Program-made: the position numbers and the translations under genes
Notes under the pieces: generated by a model
Told to the model about the DNA's origin: nothing
What the model saw: only the letters and a program-made list of their open reading frames with translations
Database searches by the model: none
Part shown: positions 24,000 through 31,809 of the stretch, piece by piece
Position numbering within the stretch: the first letter of the stretch is position 1
Layout of the letters: every line of letters starts with the position of its first letter
Assembly: GCF_900111745.1 (NCBI RefSeq)
Contig: NZ_FOIJ01000023.1
Location: 1 to 64,000 of the forward strand
Length of the DNA stretch: 64,000 nt
Direction of reading: 5' to 3'
DNA from: Stigmatella erecta
Lineage (GTDB): Bacteria; Myxococcota; Myxococcia; Myxococcales; Myxococcaceae

Positions 24000-24403
24000 A
24001 CCCGTGTGTCCGGTGCGGCAAGCCGGTGGGCCCGGGGGAGGACGCGTGGTGGGCGCCCAACGTCCACCGCGCGTGCGAGACCGGAGCCGCGCCCGCCGAG
24101 GCCAGCACGTCGCGCCTACTCAACGTGCGTGCCGTGAGCCTGGAATGCATGCCCCTGTTCCGCGCCGTGGCGCAGGTGCGCCTGGCTGTCTCGCACCTCG
24201 CGCAGTCCATGGCGCACATGGAGCGCGCGCGCAGGTTCCTCGGAGAGGTGCTGGGCAAGCCAGACCTGGACGTGGCGGTGCCGCGCCTGGCGCTCAGCGC
24301 GTACGCGCTGGACGTGGCGGTGATGCGCGTGGGCTTGGAGAGCGCCGCTCAGGACCTGGAACACGAAGCCGAGGCCGTAGCCACGAAAGGGGACACGACG
24401 TGA
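23996..24403 (+). CDS. Small zinc-ribbon-type protein
   Basis: 135 residues. The N-terminus C-V-R-C-G-K-P followed by H-R-A-C (positions about 4-30) is a treble-clef or zinc-ribbon-like C-x2-C...H-x2-C motif. The rest is helical. Such small zinc proteins in phages often bind nucleic acid or regulate transcription. It is coupled by ATGA and GTGA overlaps to both neighbours. Confidence 0.5.
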   Translation: MNPCVRCGKPVGPGEDAWWAPNVHRACETGAAPAEASTSRLLNVRAVSLECMPLFRAVAQVRLAVSHLAQSMAHMERARRFLGEVLGKPDLDVAVPRLALSAYALDVAVMRVGLESAAQDLEHEAEAVATKGDTT

Positions 24404-24687
24404 ACGCCCAACAGCGCGCTGCCGCGCGCGCGGCGGTCGAGCAGCGCGCCCTGGTCATGCGTGAGGCCATGCGCGCGGAAGAGGTGGCCAGGCAGGCGGA
24501 GAGGAAGCGTGCCGCCCACGCGGCGGCCCTGGAGGAACGCACCGAGGCGCCCAGCGGCGAGAGCCGCTGTGCGCGCACGCCGTGCGAGCGGAGGCAGCCG
24601 AGGCCGTGGCCCGGAGCCTGCGCGGTGAGGCCCACGCAGAACCCGGACGGCAGCAGCGCACACAACTGGATTGAGGGGACGCGATGA
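24400..24687 (+). CDS. Small charged helical protein before the integrase
   Basis: 95 residues from GTG 24400 in a GTGA overlap. The first half is one Arg/Glu/Ala helix (REAMRAEEVARQAERKRAAH) and the second half has two Cys and is irregular. It overlaps the integrase start by ATGA. Small basic proteins upstream of integrases are often excisionases, but there is no HTH here, so I leave the function open. Confidence 0.45.
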   Translation: MNAQQRAAARAAVEQRALVMREAMRAEEVARQAERKRAAHAAALEERTEAPSGESRCARTPCERRQPRPWPGACAVRPTQNPDGSSAHNWIEGTR

Positions 24688-25826
24688 CGCGCGCGAAGAA
24701 GCCGAAGACGCAGGCGAAGCCGAAGAAGACGGATACGAGGCAAGCAGAGCTGCCGCTCGTGGCGGAGATTCCGACGCTGGGGGAGATTGTGGAATGGTAC
24801 CGCAAGGCCCACCTCTCGGACCCCGCCATTAACCGGAACACGCGCCGCGGGCTCCAGAGCACCCTGCGCATGGCACTGGCGCACTTCGGCCCAGAGGCCC
24901 GGCCGACGTTGGGCCAGGCGCGCATGTGGCTGGCCCAGCGCGTGGCAATGCGCGAGCTGCTCCCCGGCGGAGCGAACTCCCACCGCGATAGGATGCACGC
25001 CGTGTACACGCTGGCCCAGCAGCAGTTCCGCCCCCTCCTGCTCAACGCGTTCAGCTTCGAGCGCTTCCCGGGGGAGAAGGTGAAGCCCGAGGGGCTGAAG
25101 GACCCGGCACGAAGCTGGCCGAAGCTTCTCGCGGCAATGCCGGATGACCGGGCGAGGGCCTTCATCAGCCTCATGCGCAAGCGGGGCTTTCGGCTGGGCG
25201 AGCCGCTGGGACTGGAGTGGCGCCACGTGAAACAGGACGCGCCCGGTGGACCGTCCATCCACCTGGAGCAGCAGCGCGACGCCTGGGATTCGGTGCCGCG
25301 CCCGTTGAAGCACACGGCGCTGGCGGCGCTCATGAAGCTCGACAAGGAAACGGCCCGCTACCTGCGCAGCGTCCAGCGCTCCCTCAAGCTGCGCTCGCCG
25401 CTGTTCGGCTCGCGGACAGGGGCACTGGCGGGGACGGCGCCGTGCAAGGACGGCACGCAACGCCACTACGTGTTCCCCTACCGCGAGAAGCACCTCTTGG
25501 AGTTGGTGCGGCGTGCGCGCGGGGCGTGTCCCGAGGAGTTCCCGGTGGGCAAGCGGGGCGTGCGAGCGGGGAAGATGTGGCACCGGCTACGCCACACCTA
25601 CGGCACGGACGTGGCGCGGACCTCGGGGGTGGAGGACGCAAAGAAGCTGTTGAGGCACAAGTACATCACCAGCACGCAGCTCTACACGACGGCTGTGGTG
25701 GGCGTGCCGGTGAGCGCCGAAGTGCTGGACCGCTTCGACGCGGCGATGGAGCAGCAAGAGCAGGCACCGCAGGAGCAGAGCACTGTATCTGCCTGCGGGG
25801 GAAAATCAGATACAGTAAACGGGTAG
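24684..25826 (+). CDS. int: Tyrosine recombinase (phage integrase)
   Basis: 380 residues. The N-terminal part is basic (KKPKTQAKPKKTDTRQ) and a core-binding domain follows. Catalytic residues are present: Arg in KRGFRLGEPLGLEW, the box II HRLRHTYGT with His and Arg, then LLRHKYITSTQLYT with the His and nucleophile Tyr. It ends 35 bp before the right att core, the normal place for an integrase. The last codons contain a 10-bp inverted repeat whose words recur at the left end. It should drive integration into, and with a directionality factor excision from, the kinase gene. Confidence 0.9.
   Translation: MTRAKKPKTQAKPKKTDTRQAELPLVAEIPTLGEIVEWYRKAHLSDPAINRNTRRGLQSTLRMALAHFGPEARPTLGQARMWLAQRVAMRELLPGGANSHRDRMHAVYTLAQQQFRPLLLNAFSFERFPGEKVKPEGLKDPARSWPKLLAAMPDDRARAFISLMRKRGFRLGEPLGLEWRHVKQDAPGGPSIHLEQQRDAWDSVPRPLKHTALAALMKLDKETARYLRSVQRSLKLRSPLFGSRTGALAGTAPCKDGTQRHYVFPYREKHLLELVRRARGACPEEFPVGKRGVRAGKMWHRLRHTYGTDVARTSGVEDAKKLLRHKYITSTQLYTTAVVGVPVSAEVLDRFDAAMEQQEQAPQEQSTVSACGGKSDTVNG
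25782..25816 (+). promoter_or_regulatory. Inverted repeat, possible integrase arm sites at the right end
   Basis: ACTGTATCTG (25782-25791) and CAGATACAGT (25807-25816) form a perfect 10-bp dyad with a 15-nt spacer within the 3' end of int. The word AGATACAGT also occurs at 1212-1220 in the left end in the same orientation as the right-hand arm. It may bind integrase or excisionase; it could equally act as a weak terminator. Confidence 0.45.
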
Positions 25827-25861
25827 TTTTTCGAGAGAAAACGAGGACTTGCGATGAGCGT

Positions 25862-25875
25862 GATACCAAGGGAGA
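25862..25875 (+). repeat. attR core, right end of the provirus
   Basis: GATACCAAGGGAGA matches the left core at 1200-1214 with one substitution and one missing A. It encodes the D-T-K-G-D of the kinase catalytic loop in the restored gene. Confidence 0.7.
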
Positions 25876-26851
25876 CAACGTGCTGGTGCGGCACGCCGAT
25901 GGGCATGCCCTGCTCACGGACTTCGGCTCGGGCCGTTACCCCCATGCCTCGACGCTGACGCACGACACACTGCCGCCAGGGACCCCGGCTTATCGTTCCC
26001 CGGAAGCATGTCTGTTCGATCTCCAGTTCTTCCGCGACCCGCAGGCTCGCTATTCCGCTGGGCCCGCGGATGACCTCTATGCGCTGGGCGTCACGGCCTA
26101 CCGGCTCGTCACGGGCGAGTACCCCGAGCTCGCGGAGCCCTTCAAGGACGAGGCAGACCTCTGGCATCTGGAGGGCGTTGCCTCACCTGCTCCATGCGTC
26201 CTCAATCCTCGCGTATCGCCACAGCTCAATGCAGTGATTCTCCGCATGCTCTCGGTGCAGCCGCAAGAGCGAGGCACCGCCCAAGCGCTGGCCGAGGCGA
26301 TGGAGCAGGCAGCGGAAATCCCTCATCCAGAAAACGGCCAGCTTCTCTTCGCTCAGGAGAAGAAGGCACAGCTTGCTCAGGAAATCGCTCTCACGAAGAA
26401 ACGTCCGCCATGGAGGCTCCGGCTGGCAACAGCCGCAACGCTCGTCGCCCTGGGCGCCTGGGCAGGATGGTTTGCCCGTGAGAAGTCTTCGCCTCCCTCC
26501 GAGGCGGTCAGGAAGGAAGCGGCTGCAAACCCTCCCAAGGACAAGGCTCCATCAGGGGTAGGAGATATTGCTGCGGCCACATCCCCCGTCACCGCTCCCA
26601 CGTCATCCCTTCGAGGCATGTTGGCGGAAGACACCCTGCCAACCCCTGTGCCAGGACAAATGCGGCCTAATGCCAAGGGACGCTGCCCTCATAACCAACA
26701 AATTGCCCTCAACGGAGGTTGCTGGGTCGAACTGGAGCGCGAGAAATGCGAGGCGCTCAACATCCTGTACAAGACAGCCCAAGGCACATGCTACGTGCCC
26801 GTATTCTCTCCCAAAAGGCCTCCCACCTCTGTCCCCGCAGCGCAGCCCTGA
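25866..26851 (+). pseudogene. Serine/threonine protein kinase, C-terminal part, split by the provirus
   Basis: Begins at TKGDNVLV, the second half of the catalytic loop, then LLTDFGSG (DFG), GTPAYRSPE (activation loop end), DDLYALGVTAYRLVTGEYP and the rest of the C-lobe. A transmembrane helix, LATAATLVALGAWAGWFA, separates the kinase from an outside domain of about 120 residues ending in a four-Cys motif (RCPH, GCWVE, KCEAL, TCYVP). Myxobacterial kinases often carry such a tail. Without the N-lobe it is inactive. A GC-rich hairpin follows the stop. It would be rejoined by precise excision. Confidence 0.9.
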
Positions 26852-26856
26852 GATCC

Positions 26857-26872
26857 GACCCCGGGAGGGGTC
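26857..26872 (+). terminator. Hairpin after the split kinase gene
   Basis: GACCCC and GGGGTC form a 6-bp stem with a GGGA tetraloop five bases after the kinase stop, followed by TTC. The rest of the gap to 27104 shows no gene. Confidence 0.5.
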
Positions 26873-27104
26873 TTCATCGCAACAGGGGCTCACGAGATCT
26901 CAAAGGTCTTGGCCTGACTTCGAATGTCTCGGAGGCCAGTAACCGTGGCCCGTTGTTCGAAGCCGTTGTTGCTGCGCTCAAGGCTCTAGAACCGCAGTTT
27001 GCACGGGAGGAACGAACCCCCGAACAACACCTGCACCTGAATCGTCCGACCCTCTACGTTAGACGTTGAAGCGAAAAGGACGGTAGCCCCCTTCATCGCA
27101 TCTG

Positions 27105-27947
27105 TCACGGGCGCGTCCCCGTGACGATGTGAACGCACGCTCCCATCCGGACGGCACCGTCCTGGTGGTGCCGGGCAAAGCGTGCCGTCAAGGCCTGGTG
27201 TGCGGCCTGGAGCGCCGCGTCGCCTGCTTTGGCCAGCAGCTCACCGAACGAGGAAAAGGAGGCGAGCGCGAAACTCGCCGCATCCCCGGGCGACAGCCCT
27301 TCTCCAATCGGGAGCGTTCCACGCCAGTCGCGCGCGTCGAGTCCATCCAAACCCGCCCGGCCGAGCAGGTGGAGCAATGTGTCCACCTTGGCATAGCGGA
27401 ACGGCCCCGGCGCATCGGGTTCGGTGGGCGGTATGTCAACGGCCTCGGCTGCCGCGTCGCGGACGCTCGTCACCCACGGATTGTCTGCCTGAGGCCCCCA
27501 GACCGCGAAGGCGAACCGGCCGCCCGGTGCGAGCCAGCGGGCCAGGTTGGCAAACGCGGCGGGGGGATCATCAAAGAACATGATGCCGAAGCGCGAGGCC
27601 AGGCGGTGATAGGGCGCTTCGGGCGCCGCCGCCGTCCCCATGTCCGCCACGTCGAAGGCGATCGCGCGGTCCGCAGGAGGGATGCGAGCACGCGCCGCTT
27701 CGATGAGGGAGGGCGTGATGTCGAAGCCGTGAACGGTGCTCCCCACAGGTGCCTGGCGCAGGATCTCAAACGCCGTCTCGCCGCCACCACACCCGATATC
27801 GGCGATCCTGTAAGGCCCATCGAGTTGCAGCGCGCGAATCAGCGGCTCATCGACCGGCTTGAGCATCGCCTCCATGCCAGACAGATGGACACGCCATTTC
27901 TCGGCGCGCGCGGCGGCCCAACCGGAAGTTACGGGAGACCCATTCAT
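27105..27947 (-). CDS. Class I SAM-dependent methyltransferase
   Basis: 280 residues, ATG 27947. Motif I IADIGCGGGETAFEIL at about residue 48, VHGFDITPSLIEAAR (motif II acidic loop) and WLAPGGRFAFAVWG (motif post III) define a class I Rossmann methyltransferase of the UbiE/Methyltransf_25 type. The C-terminal part is a helical lid. It should methylate a small molecule; the substrate is not evident. It stands alone with no operon partners, about 1.1 kb after the split kinase on the opposite strand. Confidence 0.85.
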   Translation of the reverse strand: MNGSPVTSGWAAARAEKWRVHLSGMEAMLKPVDEPLIRALQLDGPYRIADIGCGGGETAFEILRQAPVGSTVHGFDITPSLIEAARARIPPADRAIAFDVADMGTAAAPEAPYHRLASRFGIMFFDDPPAAFANLARWLAPGGRFAFAVWGPQADNPWVTSVRDAAAEAVDIPPTEPDAPGPFRYAKVDTLLHLLGRAGLDGLDARDWRGTLPIGEGLSPGDAASFALASFSSFGELLAKAGDAALQAAHQALTARFARHHQDGAVRMGACVHIVTGTRP

Positions 27948-28069
27948 GGGGGCATTCTGCCCCTTTCCGGGCTGCGGAGCGAGCGTCCACGCCCATCCGG
28001 GGTATCCACAAAACCAGCGCTCCCCCCTTCCGAGGGCCGGGAAGCTCGCGCCGCGTCAGGGGACAGGGC

Positions 28070-28831
28070 TCAAGGCGCTGAGCGACCACCGATCTCCGGG
28101 AAGCGCTCATAGGCCCGCAGGAGCGCGTCCAGGTGGGCTGAGCTGTCCAGGTCGAGCGGCGCGTCTGTGAGCCGCACGACCCAGCCGCCAGATGCCGTGC
28201 GCCGCGCTCGCGACAGCAACTCGGCGTCACGGGCGGGGTCCGGGAAACCGATGGCGCCTGCGGCTGCGGCAGACCAATAATTCAGCCACCCCAGGCGATG
28301 TGGAATTTCGGGCGAGCTCATGGCACCAGGGGACTTGATCACGGGCAGCCCCCGGGGAGGGGATTCCAGATCACCGGGCAGGTTCTTCGTCTGACGAGCG
28401 ATATCCCAAGCCGCGCTGACCGGCGTCGCGTGTCCCCAGAACGCTCGCCCATTCTCCGCCACCGCTTCCAACAAAACCGCCGCAGCCGCGATGCCGTCAG
28501 CGGACAGAGGCAGCGCTACATGAAATTCAAATTGAGCTCGGCCATCAGGACAAAGGCCCGCCGGTATTCCCCACCCTGTGACACTCACGCGAAAGTCGTC
28601 ATCAGTGCTGCGCAGCGGCGGCATTTCTCCACGGCTGCTTTCGCGGGCAACGGCTCCATCGCGATCCGCCAGAGGAATCAATTGGCCTTCGTCAGAAATC
28701 ATCATCCCGATGCGCAAGCCTGGCCGTGCGCGCTCCATCCCATGAACAACAGCCAGAGTGCGGCCATCATCCCCCGCAAGCGCGGGCGCGTAGACAATCA
28801 TGCTGATTTGGTTTCTTTGGGTGGCAGGCAT
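28070..28831 (-). CDS. DUF5953-like protein, candidate immunity partner
   Basis: 253 residues, ATG 28831, one nucleotide after the stop of the upstream lipoprotein gene, so the two are co-transcribed. IVYAPALAGDDGRTLAVVHGMERARPGL near the start (cited in part) is typical of a family I recall as DUF5953, found in myxobacteria beside DUF6310 proteins. There is no signal peptide, so it is cytoplasmic. The pair layout (nuclease-like lipoprotein then soluble protein) suggests toxin and immunity, which is inference. Confidence 0.55.
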   Translation of the reverse strand: MPATQRNQISMIVYAPALAGDDGRTLAVVHGMERARPGLRIGMMISDEGQLIPLADRDGAVARESSRGEMPPLRSTDDDFRVSVTGWGIPAGLCPDGRAQFEFHVALPLSADGIAAAAVLLEAVAENGRAFWGHATPVSAAWDIARQTKNLPGDLESPPRGLPVIKSPGAMSSPEIPHRLGWLNYWSAAAAGAIGFPDPARDAELLSRARRTASGGWVVRLTDAPLDLDSSAHLDALLRAYERFPEIGGRSAP

Positions 28832-28832
28832 T

Positions 28833-29747
28833 TCAGCACCAATCCATCAGAACGATAACGCCCCGGAGCCGCGGTTCTTGTGTTTCCAACATGGCCTTTT
28901 GCGTGGCGCTTCGCACGCCGGCCCGGAAGTCGAATCCACATGCTCTGGCAAGTTCTTGCTCGACCAAGAAATCACGCACATTCTTTCTGAGCACAATGTC
29001 TTGAAGTTCCTGAGGGTACGCGTCGAAGTTATCTGTCTTCACCTCCCAAAGCACGCCTGCGACCACTTGCAGAGCGTCGAACGCTTTGCCATTAACGAGC
29101 GCATTAGCGCCACGGAAGGCGTTGAACGGCACATTGTCGGCACACCTGTTATGCAAGGCATTTCCACCCTTTGGCGCTACTCGTTTGGGGGCGCACTCAG
29201 GGCGGCGTTCTCGCTCTCTTGGGTCAGCCGCCCCTGGAGGAAACCAATCCTGCCCTAATGGGCTGGGCTTAGGCTTTCGATTCGCAGAGAGTTCCTGGGG
29301 GACGGGCTTCGTTTGAGGCGTGGGCACTACCTCCTCCCGGCTACTGCCTTTCAGCTCATACGCATCCAGCGCTTCCTTGATGGCGACTCCCACCACCACC
29401 ACGCCAACGACGATCACCGCGCCGACAACGATCTCGGGAGCAGCCAGGACACAGATGCCAATCCCCAGGGCAGCCGTGCCCGCCGAAGCGACCGCACATC
29501 TTCCCGTCGGGTCGTTGAACCGGATCCGGTCGTGGTCAAGGGCATGAAAGCACCGCTCCGCCACCGCAGGCCAAGGCAGGGAAGCTTCGCGGACGACGCA
29601 CCGCCCCCCGTCCCCCCACGGCAGCGTTGCAGCGCGCTGGAGGTTGGCAATCCTCGGGTTCTGCGGACTACGATCTCTTGATCTCGGCGCGGACGTAGCG
29701 CACGCCGAGAAAAAGAGTAGAAGTGCGACGCAGGCGCGGAGCCGCAT
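28833..29747 (-). CDS. DUF6310-like lipoprotein with PD-(D/E)xK nuclease-like C-terminus
   Basis: 304 residues from ATG 29747, chosen for AAAGGA 8 nt upstream. LLLFFSACATS is a lipoprotein signal. A strongly hydrophobic region (IVVGAVIVVGVVVVGVAI) lies at about residues 105-130, then a Pro-rich linker. The C-terminal 110 residues hold CADNVPFN, NGKAFDAL and VLWEVKTDNF, giving the Asp and Glu-x-Lys of a PD-(D/E)xK nuclease. This arrangement resembles polymorphic toxins that carry a membrane-translocating segment. The downstream gene may be its immunity protein. Confidence 0.6.
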   Translation of the reverse strand: MRLRACVALLLFFSACATSAPRSRDRSPQNPRIANLQRAATLPWGDGGRCVVREASLPWPAVAERCFHALDHDRIRFNDPTGRCAVASAGTAALGIGICVLAAPEIVVGAVIVVGVVVVGVAIKEALDAYELKGSSREEVVPTPQTKPVPQELSANRKPKPSPLGQDWFPPGAADPRERERRPECAPKRVAPKGGNALHNRCADNVPFNAFRGANALVNGKAFDALQVVAGVLWEVKTDNFDAYPQELQDIVLRKNVRDFLVEQELARACGFDFRAGVRSATQKAMLETQEPRLRGVIVLMDWC

Positions 29748-29931
29748 GGTCACGTCCTTTCAATCTCCCGCCGCCATGATGTATCCGGCGTAGCGCACCA
29801 CGAAAGCGTGCAGGGCATTGAGGAGGGGAGCATTCTGCCTCTTCTCACGCGGCCGAGCGAGCGTCCACGCGCAGACCCCCCGGGAAGATCCGCCTTCTCC
29901 ATCGTTGATGCCAGAAGAATGGAGGCGTGGA

Positions 29932-30371
29932 ATGCGAAGCAACCCTCATGCGTGGGCCATCCAGTTCTTGGGTATCGGACTGGGTCTCTGGTTGGCCGTG
30001 GCTGTGGAGAGGCCCCGGTTGAGCCGAAGCAACTGGCATCACTCAGAAAAGCCCTCGGGAACAATCCTGCGAGCCGTCTGATTGCCGCGGGAGGCGCCCA
30101 TTCCCTGGCGGTGCTGTCGGACGGCACCGTGTGGGCCTGGGGGAACAACTCCAACGGCCAATTGGGAGATGGCACCCTCCTCGACCGCACCGTGCCGGTA
30201 CAGGTCCAGGGTTTGAACGATGGGGTGGACGTTGCAGCAGGCGCCTCCCACTCGCTGGCGATGTACCCGAACGGCACCCTCTGGGGCTGGGGCCTGAATG
30301 CCTACGGCCAGATCGGCGATGGCGGCGCCACCCAATACGCCTTCAGGCCCACGCTCTCCTTGCTGTATTGA
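29932..30371 (+). pseudogene. RCC1-repeat protein, frameshifted and truncated
   Basis: ATG 29932 with GGAGG in front starts a signal-like segment (NPHAWAIQFLGIGLGLWLAVAV). The frame is then lost near 30005 and the sequence resumes one frame over with EPKQLASLRKALG and two RCC1 repeats (IAAGGAHSLAVLSDGTVWAWG; VAAGASHSLAMYPNGTLWGWG). It ends after two repeats where seven or so are normal. The frameshift plus truncation makes this a decayed copy of the secreted RCC1 proteins that myxobacteria carry in numbers. Confidence 0.7.
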
Positions 30372-30376
30372 ACCCG

Positions 30377-30402
30377 GCCGGGCCCCCTCCGCCGGGCCCG
30401 GC
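30377..30402. terminator. Hairpin after hflX
   Basis: GCCGGGCCC (30377-30385) and GGGCCCGGC (30394-30402) form a perfect 9-bp stem directly beside the hflX stop and just after the RCC1 remnant. Confidence 0.6.
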
Positions 30403-31779
30403 TCACTTTCCGAACGCGTGGGTCAACTTGGCGATCGCGGCCGGGAGCGCCCGGATCTTCAGCCGCCGACCGTGCTCGTCGAACTCCTCCGAGAGCACCC
30501 GGGCATTCTCGTACACCTCGCCGATGCGCCCCTGGCGGGCATAGGGAATCACCAGCTCCGCCTCCATCATGGAGCGCTCGAAGAACTCCATCACCTTCAG
30601 CCGGAGCGCCGCGACGTCCTCCGGGGCGTGGGCCGAGAGGACAATGGCCTCGGGGTGCTGCTGGAGCAGGGCCTCGCGGGCTTCGGGCGAGAGCCGGTCC
30701 GCCTTGTTGAACAGCAACCGGCTCGGGACGCTCTCGGCGCCGATCTCGCGGAGCACGGAGCGGGTGACTTCGAGCTGGGCGTCCCAGGTCGGGTCCGAGG
30801 CATCCACCACGTAGAGCAGCAGGGAGGCCTCCAGCGCCTCGTCCAGCGTGGACCGGAACGAGGCCACGAGATCGTGCGGCAGCTTCTGGATGAAGCCCAC
30901 GGTGTCCGACACCAGGATGCGAGGCCGGGTCTCCGGTTGCAGGGCCCGCACCGTGGTGTCCAGCGTGGCGAAGAGCTGGTCGGCCACCAGCACCTCGCTG
31001 CCCGTCAGGGCCCGCATGAGCGAGGACTTGCCCGCGTTCGTGTACCCCACCAGGGCCACCCGGAGCTGATCCCGCCGGGCGTAGCGCCGCTGCTCCTGAT
31101 CCGCCTGGATGGAGGCCAGCCCCTCGCGCAGCTCGGCGAGCCGGTCCCGAATCTTGCGGCGGTCGAGTTCCATCGCCGAGTCACCGGAGCCCCGGCCCTG
31201 TTGCCGCTCGCGGCTCCCCGTGGACTCGCGCATGCGCGGGGCCAGGTAGTTGAGCCGGGCGATCTCGACCTGCATCCGCGCCTCCCGGCTGCGCGCGTGG
31301 CGGTGGAAGATGTCCACGATGACGCCGGTCCGGTCGAGCACCTGGGCCCCGGTGGCCCGCTCCAGGTTGCTCAGCTGGCTGGGCGAGAGCTCATGGTCCA
31401 CCACCACCACCCGGGGCGTGACCGTGGGGGGCACCGTGCCCTCCCCTTCCTCGGGCTCCTCTTCGGCCTCCTCCTCGGGAGGCTCCTCCTCGCCGGCCTC
31501 CCAGCGCTCGCGCGCCTTCGACTTGCGCGCCTGGGCTCCCGAAGGGACGTTACCGGAGCCCCCCGTGAGGCGGGCCAGCTCCTGGAGCTTTCCGGTCCCG
31601 AGGACCGTTCCGGCCGCGACCGACTCGCGGCGCTGGGACACGGTCGCGACGACCTCGTACCCCAGGGTGTGCACCAGCCGCCCCAGCTCCGCGAGGTCAG
31701 CGGCATGTTCGATGTCGGAGACGCCCGGGAGCTGGACGCCTACCAAGACGGCGGGGGGGAGCGAAGAAGAGGACGGCAT
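30403..31779 (-). CDS. hflX: GTPase HflX
   Basis: 458 residues. The HflX N-terminal domain (GVQLPGVSDIEHAADLAEL; GTGKLQELARL; VVVVDHELSPSQLSNLERAT) precedes the G domain with G1 VGYTNAGKSSL, G3 SDTVGFIQKLP and G4 FNKAD. HflX is a ribosome-associated GTPase that splits stalled 70S ribosomes. An acidic insert of about 25 residues (EEEPPEEEAEEEPEEGEG) lies in the N-terminal domain at about residues 90-120, not usual for the family. The start has GAGGAGGG close upstream. Downstream are cutA and a GH13 gene on the same strand, which may be separate units. Confidence 0.95.
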   Translation of the reverse strand: MPSSSSLPPAVLVGVQLPGVSDIEHAADLAELGRLVHTLGYEVVATVSQRRESVAAGTVLGTGKLQELARLTGGSGNVPSGAQARKSKARERWEAGEEEPPEEEAEEEPEEGEGTVPPTVTPRVVVVDHELSPSQLSNLERATGAQVLDRTGVIVDIFHRHARSREARMQVEIARLNYLAPRMRESTGSRERQQGRGSGDSAMELDRRKIRDRLAELREGLASIQADQEQRRYARRDQLRVALVGYTNAGKSSLMRALTGSEVLVADQLFATLDTTVRALQPETRPRILVSDTVGFIQKLPHDLVASFRSTLDEALEASLLLYVVDASDPTWDAQLEVTRSVLREIGAESVPSRLLFNKADRLSPEAREALLQQHPEAIVLSAHAPEDVAALRLKVMEFFERSMMEAELVIPYARQGRIGEVYENARVLSEEFDEHGRRLKIRALPAAIAKLTHAFGK

Positions 31780-31809
31780 ATCCCTCCTCGTACCATGAGA
31801 GCCGCCGGC

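Larger units (their letters stand above)
1204..25865. mobile_element. Integrated provirus, candidate tailless membrane-containing (tectivirus-like) phage
   Basis: An insertion of about 24.7 kb within a kinase gene, bounded by short imperfect repeats and carrying an intact tyrosine integrase beside the right end. Genes inside are arranged in overlapping (ATGA/GTGA) operons. No terminase, portal, major tail, tail tape measure or baseplate gene was recognised. The element has instead a HerA/FtsK-type ATPase, a 48-residue membrane protein and a 485-residue candidate capsid protein in the order seen in PRD1 (genes IX, XX, III), followed by several one-span membrane proteins, an endolysin and a holin-like protein. 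Its size is larger than PRD1 (about 15 kb), the extra length being the methylase arm, cargo and right arm. No replication gene was recognised. The boundary is uncertain by a few bases. Confidence 0.8.

Noticed and set aside
1093-24687. Tailed-phage or gene-transfer-agent origin for the element
   Set aside because: No terminase, portal, protease-scaffold, tail tube, tape measure or baseplate was recognised across the full 24.7 kb, while ATPase, mini membrane protein and capsid-like gene fit another virus type.
25782-25816. Terminator of the integrase gene
   Set aside because: The dyad lies inside the coding sequence before the stop and lacks an immediate T-run; its word recurs at the left end, favouring a recombination site.
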